Shown: positions 24,295 to 33,331, counted from the first letter of the stretch. The stretch: 64,000 bases of DNA from Pelagibius sp964472095 (GCA_964472095.1 CAYYIV010000025.1:1-64000); one strand, 5' to 3'. The notes: generated by a model from the sequence alone, not told the origin. Program-made: numbers and translations.

Positions 24295-24483
24295 ATGATC
24301 CCCACCAACCGCCACCCCTGGTTCGCCCCGCTCTACCGGCGCATTGCCGTGGTCGCGATCTGCCTGGTCTGGCTGGCAATCGAGGCTTATACCGGCGAAC
24401 AGGTCTGGACCTTCATTGCCGTCGTCGTCACCGGCTACGCCATCTGGTCCCTCCTCATCAGCTACGGGGACGCAGAAGACTGA
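24295..24483 (+). CDS. 62-residue two-helix membrane protein
   Basis: A small protein with a basic N-terminus (MIPTNRHPWFAPLYRR), helix 1 (IAVVAICLVWLAIEAYTG) and helix 2 (VWTFIAVVVTGYAIWSLLI), ending in an acidic tail. The composition and clear helix pattern support a real inner-membrane protein. Not assigned to a named family. It is divergent from the ABM gene and 91 bp upstream of the PAS_5 gene. Confidence 0.65.
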   Translation: MIPTNRHPWFAPLYRRIAVVAICLVWLAIEAYTGEQVWTFIAVVVTGYAIWSLLISYGDAED

Positions 24484-24574
24484 CGTCGGAACGTCTTCAG
24501 CGTGCAATTGTAAATAGCCTTCACCCTTGCTCTTGTCGACAGGAGGCTAATACTATCGCTTCGATCATCATTGC

Positions 24575-25162
24575 ATGATGAAAGCGCTAGCTAGGATGCC
24601 TATGGTGGAGCCACAGGTGGTATCCGACGCGCAGAGCCGGAATGGCTCGTCCATTGCGACCCTGGTCAGCGATCCTGACCTACGCAGGCTGTTCGAGTAC
24701 TGGCGTGCGCAGCGGCGCGGGCGCCTGATGCCGGCCCGGAGGGACATCGACCCCCTCGAGATCAGCTGGGCACTCTCGCGCATCTTTCTCTTGGACTACG
24801 ATCCCGACAACGGCCTCATCTATCGACTGGCCGGGGACAACATCGCCGGTGTGTTCGGCCACGGCAATCTCAAAGGGCTGCGTCTGGGAGACTTCCTGCT
24901 GCCGGCACAGGCCGAGGCCATCGAGCAGATCTTCATGCGCGTCATCCAACATCGCTGCGTGATGGGCATGCAGGGGGTGGTCTATCTGCGCGCCGGCCGG
25001 CTGCCCCTGGGCGAACGCCTCTTCCTGCCGCTGGCCAACGGCGCATCCGGTGCGGTCAACGGCGTCCTGGGCATGTCGATCGTGCAGTCGACGCCCGTCG
25101 AGAGCCCGGCCGCAACCCTACCGGCCGGGCCGAGATACATTCCCGTCAGCGACATTCCCTGA
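24575..25162 (+). CDS. PAS_5 domain protein
   Basis: A 195-residue soluble protein of the PAS_5 (DUF1488-independent, alphaproteobacterial PAS) type. Diagnostic parts are LFEYWRAQRRGRLMPARRDIDPLEI, the start of PAS_5 domains, then IFLLDYDPDNGLIYRLAGDNIAGVFG and GLRLGDFLLP. The domain fills residues 40-165. No output domain follows, so it may act as a stand-alone sensor, as many alphaproteobacterial PAS_5 proteins do. Two adjacent ATGs (24575, 24578) lack a close ribosome site; ATG 24602 is another possible start. Convergent with the SoxB-like gene. Confidence 0.75.
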   Translation: MMKALARMPMVEPQVVSDAQSRNGSSIATLVSDPDLRRLFEYWRAQRRGRLMPARRDIDPLEISWALSRIFLLDYDPDNGLIYRLAGDNIAGVFGHGNLKGLRLGDFLLPAQAEAIEQIFMRVIQHRCVMGMQGVVYLRAGRLPLGERLFLPLANGASGAVNGVLGMSIVQSTPVESPAATLPAGPRYIPVSDIP

Positions 25163-25187
25163 GACTGCCAACGGCTGCCTGCTGCCC

Positions 25188-26531
25188 TCAGCTCCAGGGG
25201 AACGGGCTGTGGGAGACCGGGTGCAGGTCGCCCTCGGCGTAGCGGGCGAAACGGAAGGGCTTCAGCAGCTCCGGCGTGGCGCCGAGCAGTTCCTCGGCGA
25301 CCAGCTTGCCGACGCCGATCATCTTGTAGCCGTGGTTGGAGTCGGCGATGACATAGGCGTTCTCGCGGAAGCGGTCGAAGACCGGGAAGGAGTCCGGCGT
25401 GAAGCAGCCGATGCCGCCGGAGGGCTCCTTCTTGTAGAGGCCGAGTTTGCCCACGAAGCGCTTGTGGCAGTGGGCCAGGGCCGAGCACCACATGTGGGCG
25501 AAGTCCGGCGAGGAGACGAACTCCGGCGAGGCCGGGCCATAGGGGTCGATGGCCACCTCGTCGACCGGCGTGGTGACCTCGTAGGGCGAGGCGCCGCCCT
25601 GCACGCCGTTGAAGTGGAAGTCCGGCTTGTAGTAGATGCCCCAGAGCTGGTCGGTGATGAGCGAGCCGTCGACGTCGGAATGGAGCGGCGCGTCGGTATC
25701 CACGTGCATGACCGGCGGCATGGCGCCGTCGTTGGTGGTGAGGTAGCCGGGCTCGACGCCCAGCACGCCTTCCTCCAGCTGCCAGTAGCGCCACATCGGC
25801 ACGTCTTCGTGCTGCACGCCGTCGCGGCCCTTCACGGTGATTTGCTTCGGCAGCTCCAGCATGTCCCAGAAGTCGCGCACCCAGGGGCCGGTGCCGATGA
25901 CCAGCTGGTCGCAGGCGATGCGCCCGCGGTCGGTCTCCACCGCCGCCACGGCCTCCGAGTTGTGGCCGAACTCGAAGCCGGTGACGGTGACCCCGGTCAG
26001 GATCCGCACGCCCCGCGCCTCGGCCTTGTTGGCGAGGCCGTAGATGGCGGCGGTGTTGTTGGCGTAGCCGCCCTTCTTCTCGTGCAGCACCGAGGTGATG
26101 CCCTTGGCCTGCCAGTCGTCGTAGAGGCCCTTCATGTAGAGCGCACTTTCCTTCGCCCCTTCGATGAAGGTCGACTCATAACCGATGGCCCGCTGCTGCC
26201 GGTAGATCGAGGCGACGTCCTCGCGCATCACCTCCGGGCTGATCTGCATGTAGCCGACCGGGTGGTAGCTGAAGGCCTTGGGATCGCTCTCCCAGACCGC
26301 CACCGAGTGCGCCATGAGCTCGCGCATCGCCGGCTGGAAGTAGTTGTTGCGCACCACCCCGCAGGCGATGCCGCTGGCCCCGGCGGCGATGCCGCCCTTG
26401 TCGATAACGAGGACATCCTTGCCGCCGCCCTGCCCGCGCGCCTCCAGCGCCTCGGCCAGGTGCAGCGCGGTCGACAAGCCGTGGATGCCGGCGCCGACGA
26501 CGACATAGCGGCTGCTGTCAGGGATGGCCAT
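25188..26531 (-). CDS. SoxB-like FAD-dependent amine oxidoreductase
   Basis: A 447-residue DAO-superfamily flavoprotein. Start at 26531 because GGAGGA lies 6 nt upstream. FAD site: YVVVGAGIHGLSTALHLAEA and VLVIDKGGIAAGASG. It resembles the sarcosine oxidase beta subunit across the active-site strand, GVVRNNYFQPAMRELMAHS against RSNYLLPANTHFYEHS in the soxB product, and ends GGIGCFTPDSFPVF then ADSNHGYKMIGVGKL. It lacks the TARH FMN-attachment region of SoxB, so it is probably a separate FAD amine oxidase or dehydrogenase for an N-methylated or secondary amine. Divergent from soxBDAG. Confidence 0.8.
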   Translation of the reverse strand: MAIPDSSRYVVVGAGIHGLSTALHLAEALEARGQGGGKDVLVIDKGGIAAGASGIACGVVRNNYFQPAMRELMAHSVAVWESDPKAFSYHPVGYMQISPEVMREDVASIYRQQRAIGYESTFIEGAKESALYMKGLYDDWQAKGITSVLHEKKGGYANNTAAIYGLANKAEARGVRILTGVTVTGFEFGHNSEAVAAVETDRGRIACDQLVIGTGPWVRDFWDMLELPKQITVKGRDGVQHEDVPMWRYWQLEEGVLGVEPGYLTTNDGAMPPVMHVDTDAPLHSDVDGSLITDQLWGIYYKPDFHFNGVQGGASPYEVTTPVDEVAIDPYGPASPEFVSSPDFAHMWCSALAHCHKRFVGKLGLYKKEPSGGIGCFTPDSFPVFDRFRENAYVIADSNHGYKMIGVGKLVAEELLGATPELLKPFRFARYAEGDLHPVSHSPFPWS

Positions 26532-26691
26532 GGGGACTCCTCCGAGGGACAATTTTCATCGCAGACTAGCGCCCGCCGCGCCGCCCGGGCGCACAATCGG
26601 CCAGATCGATAGCCCTCCATCAGCGCTCCCGATAGAGGGGAAAATCAGGGGAGCGAAGGTCGGATTGAGGCTATCGTGCAGTGGCGCGATG

Positions 26692-26843
26692 GCCCTCGGG
26701 TCAAGCCCGAGGGCGACAGTTGGGGAGGACGCAGGACTCTCGCCCCACCCCCACCGTCATTGCCGGACTTGTTCCGGCAATCCATTGCGCCGAAGCGCCG
26801 GTTCTGCGAGCCGAGGAATGGACCCGCGGAACAAGTCCGCGGG
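26692..26843. repeat. cluster of three REP-like palindromes between divergent oxidase genes
   Basis: Three hairpins lie in the 444-bp gap 26532-26975: GCCCTCGGG/CCCGAGGGC (26692-26714), TGCCGGA/TCCGGCA (26761-26779) and CCCGCGGA/TCCGCGGG (26823-26843). Loops are TCAAG, CTTGT and ACAAG. Outer TCCATT/AATGGA arms (about 26780 and 26816) join the last two into a composite element. TGACAGTTGGG follows the last copy, as in the copy at position 66. No ORF was accepted in this gap. Confidence 0.75.
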
Positions 26844-26975
26844 TGACAGTTGGGTGTGGCCTCCATCACCCTAACCGATCCCCTCTATTGAATTAGCCGA
26901 TACCGCCCGCCGGTCCTGGACGCGCGCCCTTCCCTGCGTCCTAATGGCCACTGGCTTCTCTCCTGGGACTCCTTC

Positions 26976-28235
26976 ATGGCGCGCTATTCCGTCTTTTCGC
27001 TCCTCGGCAATGCCCTCACCGGCAACCGCAAGTGGGAGCGCGTGTGGCGCTCGCCAGAGCCTCAAGCGGCCTACGACGTGGTCATCATCGGCGGCGGCGG
27101 GCACGGCCTCGCCACCGCCTACTACCTCGCCAAGAACCACGGCATCACGAATGTCGCGGTGCTCGAGAAGGGCTGGCTTGGCAGCGGCAACATCGGGCGC
27201 AACACCACCATCGTGCGCTCCAACTACCTGCTGCCGGCCAATACCCATTTCTACGAACACTCCATGAAGCTCTGGGAGGGCCTTTCCCGGGACCTCAACT
27301 ACAACGTCATGTTCTCCCAGCGCGGCGTGCTGAACCTCGCCCACTCGCCGGGCCAGATGGACGCCTACGCCCGGCGCGGCAACGCCATGCGCCTCGCCGG
27401 CTTCGATGCCGAGTTGCTCGACCGCGACCAGGTGGCCAAGTATGCCCCCGGCCTCGACATGTCCCGCAACACGCGCTTTCCGGTCGAGGGCGGCCTGCTG
27501 CAGCCGCGCGGCGGCACCGCGCGCCACGACGCGGTCGCCTGGGGCTTCGCCTACGGGGCCGACCGCCAGGGCGTCGACCTCCTCGAGAACTGCGAGGTCA
27601 CCGGCTTCCTACGCGAGGGTGGCGCCATCGTCGGCGTCGAGACCACCCGCGGCACCATCCGCGCCGGCAAGGTCGGCGTCGCCGTGGCCGGCAACACCTC
27701 CGTCGTGCTGCAGAAGGCCGGCCTCGCCAATCTGCCGATCGAGAGCCATGTGCTGCAGGCTTTCGTCACCGAGGCGCTGAAGCCGCTCATCGACGGCGTC
27801 GTCACCTTCGGGGCCGGACACCTCTACATCTCCCAGTCGGACAAGGGCGGCCTGGTCTTCGGCGGCGACATCGACGGCTACAACTCCTACGCCCAGCGCG
27901 GCAACCTGCCGGTGGTCAAGCATGTCGTCGCCGCCGCCGTCACCATGTTCCCCAACCTCGCCCGCCTGCGCCTGCTGCGCTCCTGGGGCGGCATCATGGA
28001 CATGTCGATGGACGGCAGCCCGATCATCTGCAAGGGACCGGTCCCGGGCCTCTACATCAACGCCGGCTGGTGCTACGGCGGTTTCAAGGCGACCCCGGCC
28101 TCGGGCTGGTGCTTCGCCTCGACCATCGCCAACGACGCGCCGCACGCGCTGAACGCCGCCTTCACCCTGGAACGCTTCTGCCAGGGCCGCGTGATCGACG
28201 AGCGCGGCGCCGGCCCGCGCCCGGAATTGCATTGA
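26976..28235 (+). CDS. soxB: sarcosine oxidase beta subunit
   Basis: A 419-residue flavoprotein closely matching the beta subunit of heterotetrameric sarcosine oxidase. FAD motif VVIIGGGGHGLATAYYLAKN, the signature RSNYLLPANTHFYEHSMKLWE, and the FMN-attachment site RGGTARHDAVAWG with H184 as the covalent ligand. It oxidises sarcosine to glycine; the methylene passes through the SoxA channel to tetrahydrofolate and electrons go to O2 through FMN. First gene of soxBDAG; SD weak (GGGA). A 162-bp gap with a cruciform repeat separates it from soxD. Confidence 0.95.
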   Translation: MARYSVFSLLGNALTGNRKWERVWRSPEPQAAYDVVIIGGGGHGLATAYYLAKNHGITNVAVLEKGWLGSGNIGRNTTIVRSNYLLPANTHFYEHSMKLWEGLSRDLNYNVMFSQRGVLNLAHSPGQMDAYARRGNAMRLAGFDAELLDRDQVAKYAPGLDMSRNTRFPVEGGLLQPRGGTARHDAVAWGFAYGADRQGVDLLENCEVTGFLREGGAIVGVETTRGTIRAGKVGVAVAGNTSVVLQKAGLANLPIESHVLQAFVTEALKPLIDGVVTFGAGHLYISQSDKGGLVFGGDIDGYNSYAQRGNLPVVKHVVAAAVTMFPNLARLRLLRSWGGIMDMSMDGSPIICKGPVPGLYINAGWCYGGFKATPASGWCFASTIANDAPHALNAAFTLERFCQGRVIDERGAGPRPELH

Positions 28236-28269
28236 GGGGACGGGAATGAATTGGATGGATCGCCTCGCC

Positions 28270-28355
28270 CTTCGAGACGCCGCTTCGCGGCTCCTCAGGA
28301 TGAGGCTCTTTCTTATCGACCTCATGCTGAGGAGGGCCGAAGGCCCGTCTCGAAG
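28270..28355. repeat. 86-bp cruciform-type intergenic repeat between soxB and soxD
   Basis: Outer arms CTTCGAGACG (28270-28279) and CGTCTCGAAG (28346-28355) enclose two small hairpins (CCGCTTCGCGG and GGCCGAAGGCC) and a central pair CTCCTCAGGATGAGG / CCTCATGCTGAGGAG. The result is a near-perfect four-armed palindrome of a type widespread in alphaproteobacterial intergenic regions. It lies inside the sox operon. Confidence 0.85.
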
Positions 28356-28397
28356 CACGAGGTCGCTCGGCACCGCTTCCAGCCGGGGAGCCGCTTC

Positions 28398-28691
28398 ATG
28401 CTGATCCCCTGCCCCCACTGCGGCCCGCGTGACGTCGGCGAGTTCACCTACGGCGGCGATGCGACGAAGCAGCGGCCGGACCCCGGCAGCGCCACCGCCG
28501 CGGACTGGTGCGACTACGTCTTCCACCGCGACAACCCGCGCGGCCGTCACGTCGAGTACTGGCACCACGGCCAGGGCTGCCGCCTGTGGCTGAAGGTCGT
28601 CCGCGACACCGTGACCCACAAGATCGAGGGCGCGGAGATCGTCGGCCCCTGGGCCGCCGCCGAACCCAGGAAAGAGCGGGGCGTGGCATGA
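28398..28691 (+). CDS. soxD: sarcosine oxidase delta subunit
   Basis: A 97-residue zinc-binding subunit. Start at 28398 (MLIPCPHCGPRDVGEF); the longer frame from 28251 only reads through the repeat element. Zinc ligands C5, C8, H57 and C61 match the Cys-Cys-His-Cys set of the known heterotetramer. It stabilises the SoxABDG complex. The stop overlaps the soxA start (ATGA). Confidence 0.93.
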   Translation: MLIPCPHCGPRDVGEFTYGGDATKQRPDPGSATAADWCDYVFHRDNPRGRHVEYWHHGQGCRLWLKVVRDTVTHKIEGAEIVGPWAAAEPRKERGVA

Positions 28692-31684
28692 GCGGCTATC
28701 GGCTTGCATCCGGCGGCGCGATTGACCGCTCCCGCCCGCTGAGCTTCACCTTCGACGGGCGGCGCTACCAGGGTTTCGCCGGCGACACCCTGGCCTCGGC
28801 GCTGCTGGCCAGCGGCGTCGATCTCTACGGCCGCAGCTTCAAGTACCACCGCCCAAGGGGCCTGTTCTCCGCCGGGGTCGAGGAACCCAACGCGCTGGTC
28901 ACGCTGCGCTCCGGCGCGCGGGCCGAACCCAACACCCGGGCAACGGTGGCCGAACTCTTCGACGGCCTCGAAGCCACCAGCCAGAATCGCTGGCCTTCGC
29001 TCGGCTTCGACCTCATGGCCGTAAACGGGCTTGCCGGGCCGATCCTCTCGGCCGGCTTCTACTACAAGACCTTCATGGGGCCGACGCGCAAGGCCTGGAT
29101 GTTCTACGAGCACTTCATCCGCAAGGCGGCCGGCCTCGGCGCCGCCACCAAGCTGCCCGACCCGGACCGCTACGAGGAGATGCACGCCTTCTGCGACGTC
29201 CTGGTGGTCGGCGCCGGGCCGGCGGGCATCATGGCGGCGCTGGCCGCTGCCGGCAGCGGCCTGCGCGTCGTCCTCGCCGACGAGCAGGCGGAGCTCGGCG
29301 GCAGCCTGCGCGGCGCCGCCCTCGGCGTCGGCGGCACCACCGGCGAGGCTTGGCGCCGCGCCCGCCTGGCCGAGCTGGCGGCCCTGGCGAACGTCACCCT
29401 GCTGCCGCGCACCACGGTCTACGGCTACTACGACGACAACACCCTCGGCGCCGTCGAGCGGGTCGCCGACCATGTGGCGACGCCGGCGACGGGCCAGCCG
29501 CGCGAGCGCCACTGGACCTTCCGCGCCCGCCAGGTGGTGCTGGCCTGCGGCGCCATCGAGCGACCCATCGTCTTTGGCGACAACGACAAGCCGGGCGTCA
29601 TGCTGGCCGACGCCGGGCGTCTCTACGTCGAGCGCCACGGCGTCTCGCCAGGCCGCCAGGTCGCGCTCTTCACCAACAACGACGGCGCCTACCGCAGCAT
29701 CGCGGCGCTGTCCGCTGCGGGCGTGACGATCAGTGCCGTCGTCGATCCCAGGCGCGAGATCGGCAGCACGGCGCGCGCCATCGCCGAGGCCTCCGGCGCC
29801 GAACTGCTGCTGGGACAGGTCGTCACCCGCGCCCTCGGCGGACAGCGCCTCAGCGGTATCGCGGTGGCGCCCTTCGATCCGGTGCACGGCGCCAGCGACG
29901 GGGCGCCGCGCCAGCTCGCCGCCGACTGCCTGCTGGTGAGCGGCGGCTGGACGCCGACCATCCACCTGGCCAGTCAGGCCGGCGGCGCGGCGCGCTGGGA
30001 CGACGCCTTGACCGCCTTCCTGCCGGGTGAGGCACTGCAGCCCTGGCGCGCGGCGGGCGCCTGCAATGGCCCGCTGGGCACCGCCGACAGTGTCGCCGAA
30101 GGCGCGCAGGCCGGCGCCGAGGCGGCGCGCGCCTGCGGCTTCGGGGCGAGCGTCGTCCCGCTGCCCGCGGTGGCGGAGGAGCCCCTTGCCGAGGCGCCGC
30201 TACCGGTCTGGGACGCCCGTCCGCCGCACGGCAAGGGCAAGGCCTTCGTCGACCTGCAGCACGACGTGACGGCCTCCGACGTCAGCCTTGCGCACCTGGA
30301 GGGCTTCCGCTCGGTCGAGCACCTGAAGCGCTATACCACCCTCGGGATGGCGACCGACCAAGGCAAGACCTCCAACATGGTCGGCCTGGCCTTGATGGCG
30401 CGCGAGCGCCGGCTTTCGATTCCGGAGGTCGGTACCACCCGCTTCCGCCCGCCCTATACGCCGGTGTCGCTCGGCGCGCTGGCGGGCCAGGGCGTCGGCG
30501 CCCACTTCCGCCCGGTCCGGCGCACGGCGCTGCACGACTGGCACGTCGCCCAGGGTGCCGAGATGATGGCCGCCGGCATCTGGGAGCGCCCGCGCATCTA
30601 CGGCCAGCCCGGCGAGACGGTGGAGCAGGCCTACGTCCGCGAGGCGCGGCAGGTGCGCGCAAGTGTCGGCATCGCCGACGTCTCCACCTTGGGCAAGATC
30701 GACGTGCAGGGGCCGGACGCCGCCGAGTTCCTCAACCGCGTCTACTCCAACGGCTTCCTGAAGCTGCCCGAAGGCAAGGCGCGCTACGGTCTGATGCTGC
30801 GCGAGGACGGCTTCCTCTGGGACGACGGCACCACCTGGCGCCTCGGCGAGACGCAGTTCCTCATGACCACCACCACCGCCAACGCCGCGCCGGTGCTCTC
30901 GCAGCTGGAGTTCCTGCTGGCGGCGGTCTGGCCGGAGCTGAAGGTCGCGGTGACCTCGGTCACCGAGCAGTGGGCCGGCATGGCGGTCTCCGGCCCGAAC
31001 AGCCGCGCCGTGCTGGCCGCCGCGCTCGACGACATCGACATGACCAACGAGGCCTTCCCTTTCATGGGCGTGCGCCGCGGCCAGCTTGCCGGCGTTCCGG
31101 TGCTGGTCGCCCGCCTCTCCTTCTCCGGCGAGCTGGCCTACGAAGTCTACTGCGGCGCCCATCACGGCGAGACTGTCTGGACCCGCATCCTGGAGGCCGG
31201 CCATCCCTTCGGCATCATCCCCTACGGCCTCGAGGCACTGGGCACCCTGCGCATCGAGAAGGGCCACGTTGCCGGACCGGAGCTGGACGGCCGCACCACG
31301 GCGGCGGACCTCGGTCTCGCCGGCATGGTCTCGACGAAGAAACCCTACATCGGCGCGGCGATGGTCGAGCGCGAGGGCCTGACCGATCCCAAGCGCCTGA
31401 AGCTCGTCGGCTTCGTCTCCGCCGACGGCGGCAAGATCCGCCCCGGCGCGCATCTGGTCGCCGCCAACGATCCGGGAAGCCCGCCGAGGAGCCTCGGCCA
31501 TATCACCTCGACCGCGTACAGCCCGGCCCTGGAGAAGTACATCGCCCTCGGCCTGCTTGAGGACGGCCCGAAGCGCATCGGCGAAAGGCTGGTCGCCACC
31601 TACCCGCTGAAGAACATCGACGTCGACGTCGAGGTGGTGTCCTCCCACTTCTTCGATCCGGACGGGAGCCGCATGCATGCCTGA
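28688..31684 (+). CDS. soxA: sarcosine oxidase alpha subunit
   Basis: A 998-residue subunit starting MSGYRLASGGAIDRS in an ATGA overlap with soxD. Domains in order: a 2Fe-2S-like N-terminal fold (LSFTFDGRRYQGFAGDTLASAL) used by this family without the cluster, a Rossmann domain with CDVLVVGAGPAGIMAAL (about 170-190) for NAD+, a long flavin-like domain, and a C-terminal GcvT pair from about 600 (DVSTLGKIDVQGPDAAEFLNRVYSN, ending in VKVVSSHFFDP-like barrel). The GcvT part binds tetrahydrofolate and forms 5,10-methylene-THF from the methyl group of sarcosine. It overlaps soxG by 8 bp. Confidence 0.95.
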   Translation: MSGYRLASGGAIDRSRPLSFTFDGRRYQGFAGDTLASALLASGVDLYGRSFKYHRPRGLFSAGVEEPNALVTLRSGARAEPNTRATVAELFDGLEATSQNRWPSLGFDLMAVNGLAGPILSAGFYYKTFMGPTRKAWMFYEHFIRKAAGLGAATKLPDPDRYEEMHAFCDVLVVGAGPAGIMAALAAAGSGLRVVLADEQAELGGSLRGAALGVGGTTGEAWRRARLAELAALANVTLLPRTTVYGYYDDNTLGAVERVADHVATPATGQPRERHWTFRARQVVLACGAIERPIVFGDNDKPGVMLADAGRLYVERHGVSPGRQVALFTNNDGAYRSIAALSAAGVTISAVVDPRREIGSTARAIAEASGAELLLGQVVTRALGGQRLSGIAVAPFDPVHGASDGAPRQLAADCLLVSGGWTPTIHLASQAGGAARWDDALTAFLPGEALQPWRAAGACNGPLGTADSVAEGAQAGAEAARACGFGASVVPLPAVAEEPLAEAPLPVWDARPPHGKGKAFVDLQHDVTASDVSLAHLEGFRSVEHLKRYTTLGMATDQGKTSNMVGLALMARERRLSIPEVGTTRFRPPYTPVSLGALAGQGVGAHFRPVRRTALHDWHVAQGAEMMAAGIWERPRIYGQPGETVEQAYVREARQVRASVGIADVSTLGKIDVQGPDAAEFLNRVYSNGFLKLPEGKARYGLMLREDGFLWDDGTTWRLGETQFLMTTTTANAAPVLSQLEFLLAAVWPELKVAVTSVTEQWAGMAVSGPNSRAVLAAALDDIDMTNEAFPFMGVRRGQLAGVPVLVARLSFSGELAYEVYCGAHHGETVWTRILEAGHPFGIIPYGLEALGTLRIEKGHVAGPELDGRTTAADLGLAGMVSTKKPYIGAAMVEREGLTDPKRLKLVGFVSADGGKIRPGAHLVAANDPGSPPRSLGHITSTAYSPALEKYIALGLLEDGPKRIGERLVATYPLKNIDVDVEVVSSHFFDPDGSRMHA

Positions 31685-32285
31685 CACGATCTCTCTGCAG
31701 GTCTCTCCTCTCAGGGGACACAACGAGGCGCGTGTCGCCGCCCGGGGTGAACCCGGCATCGTGCTCGCCGAGCGCAAGCTCGTCAGCCTGGTGCAGGTCG
31801 CGGCCTGGCCGGACACGGTCGAACAGGTGACGGACACCGTCGCCTCCGTCGTCCGCTGCGCGCCACCGCAACTGCCCGCCGGCTCCAGCGGCGACGCCGA
31901 GGGCGCCTTGCTCGCCATTGCGCCTGGCCGCCTGCTGGTGGAGAGCCGCGACCCGCAGCTTGCCGCCCGCCTCGCCGAGCAGATCGGCCCCGCGCTCGGC
32001 GCCGTTACCGACCTCGGCCACGCCCGCATCGCCATCCGCGTCGCCGGCCCGAGGGCCGCCTGGGTGCTGGCCAAGGGCCTCGCCCTCGATCTGCATCCCA
32101 GCGCCTTTCCCCCGATGAAGGTGGCGCAGTGCGCCATCCACGAGGTGGGCATCATCCTGCGCCGCCTCTCGGCCGACAGCTTCGACCTTTATGTCTACCG
32201 TGGCTTCGCGCTATCGTTCTGGGACTGGCTGACCGAGGCGGCGGCTGAGACCGGCTATCGCGTCGACCCGCCCGGATCAGCCTAG
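31677..32285 (+). CDS. soxG: sarcosine oxidase gamma subunit
   Basis: A 202-residue subunit; the family is poorly conserved but the pattern LAIAPGRLLVESRDPQLAARL, GHARIAIRVAGPRAAWVLAKG, LHPSAFPPMKVAQC and LYVYRGFALSFWDWL is characteristic. SoxG resembles a half GcvT domain and completes the SoxABDG enzyme. The start overlaps the end of soxA, and the LysR gene follows after 47 bp. Confidence 0.92.
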   Translation: MPDTISLQVSPLRGHNEARVAARGEPGIVLAERKLVSLVQVAAWPDTVEQVTDTVASVVRCAPPQLPAGSSGDAEGALLAIAPGRLLVESRDPQLAARLAEQIGPALGAVTDLGHARIAIRVAGPRAAWVLAKGLALDLHPSAFPPMKVAQCAIHEVGIILRRLSADSFDLYVYRGFALSFWDWLTEAAAETGYRVDPPGSA

Positions 32286-32332
32286 GAACGGCCGCGCCTG
32301 CGGCCTGCAACGCCGGGACCGCAGAGCTTCTC

Positions 32333-33331
32333 ATGGACCTGCCGCAGAGCTTCGATCTCAGGTCGCTGCGCGTCTTCGTCATGGTGGCGGAGGCGGGCGG
32401 CATGACCTCGGCCGCCCGGCAGCTCGGCCTCACCCAGTCGAGCGTCTCGCAGATCGTCGGCAACCTGGAAGAGGCCCTCGGCAGCGACCTCTTCGACCGT
32501 TCGGTCCGCCCCCTGGCGCTGACCGCCGCCGGCACCACGCTCTACGAGCGCGGCCGGGTCATTCTGGCCGAGGCGGGCGACCTCTACCGCGGCCTCCGCG
32601 AGCGCGACCTGCGCCAGCTGTCCAGCCTCACCCTCGCCATGGCCGAGAGCATCGCCAACACCGTCGGCCCGCTGCTGGTGGCCGAGCAGCGGGCACTCGC
32701 CAAGCGCTGGCGCATCTGGGCCGGCATCTCGCCGGACAACCACGCCGCGCTGCTGAACCACACGGTGGATGCGGTGGTCACTACCACCGACGAGCTCGAC
32801 GGCATCGAGGGTCTGGAGAGCCACGCCATCCTCACCGAGCCCTTCGTGCTGGTGTTCCCCGCCACCTTTACGGGCCCGAGCGAGCCGCTGGAGGCACTGG
32901 CCGCCATGCCCTTCGTGCGCTACTCGCTGCGCTCGGCCATCGGCCGCCAGATCGAGGGCCAACTGAACCGCCTGCGCCTGAACGTGCCCATCGATGCGGA
33001 ATTCGACACCGCGAGCAGCCAGCTCTCCGCCGTCGCCAACGGCATGGGCTGGAGCCTCTCGACGCCGCTCTGCCTGCTGCAGGAGGTCCGCCAGCTCGAA
33101 CGCCTCAGGGTCGAGCCGATGCCGCGCGGCCGCTTCACCCGCCCGATCTCGCTGGTCGCCCGCCGCGGCGACCTCGGCGCCACGCCGGAGGTATTGGCCG
33201 CCGCCATCCGTGACATTCTGAAGCGGCGGCGCCTGCCGGAGCTCTTCGCGACGCTGCCCTGGATGGCGGAGATGATTGCCTGGCCGGAGGAAACCCTGCC
33301 GCCGCTGCGAAGCATCGAAGGGCGGCGGTAA
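32333..33331 (+). CDS. LysR family transcriptional regulator
   Basis: A 332-residue LTTR. The N-terminal winged helix is clear: LRSLRVFVMVAEAGGMTSAARQLGL, then TQSSVSQIVGNLEEALG and LFDRSVRPLALTAAG, followed by a linker helix and a periplasmic-binding-like effector domain (residues 95-300). It is encoded directly after soxG on the same strand, so it is a reasonable candidate regulator of soxBDAG, perhaps sensing sarcosine, glycine or a methylated amine (inference). LTTRs are usually divergent from their targets; here it is tandem. Confidence 0.9.
   Translation: MDLPQSFDLRSLRVFVMVAEAGGMTSAARQLGLTQSSVSQIVGNLEEALGSDLFDRSVRPLALTAAGTTLYERGRVILAEAGDLYRGLRERDLRQLSSLTLAMAESIANTVGPLLVAEQRALAKRWRIWAGISPDNHAALLNHTVDAVVTTTDELDGIEGLESHAILTEPFVLVFPATFTGPSEPLEALAAMPFVRYSLRSAIGRQIEGQLNRLRLNVPIDAEFDTASSQLSAVANGMGWSLSTPLCLLQEVRQLERLRVEPMPRGRFTRPISLVARRGDLGATPEVLAAAIRDILKRRRLPELFATLPWMAEMIAWPEETLPPLRSIEGRR

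Noticed and set aside
26641..26900. Short ORFs across the 26.7 kb palindromes
   Set aside because: They read through REP units in both directions and have the repetitive composition of those units.
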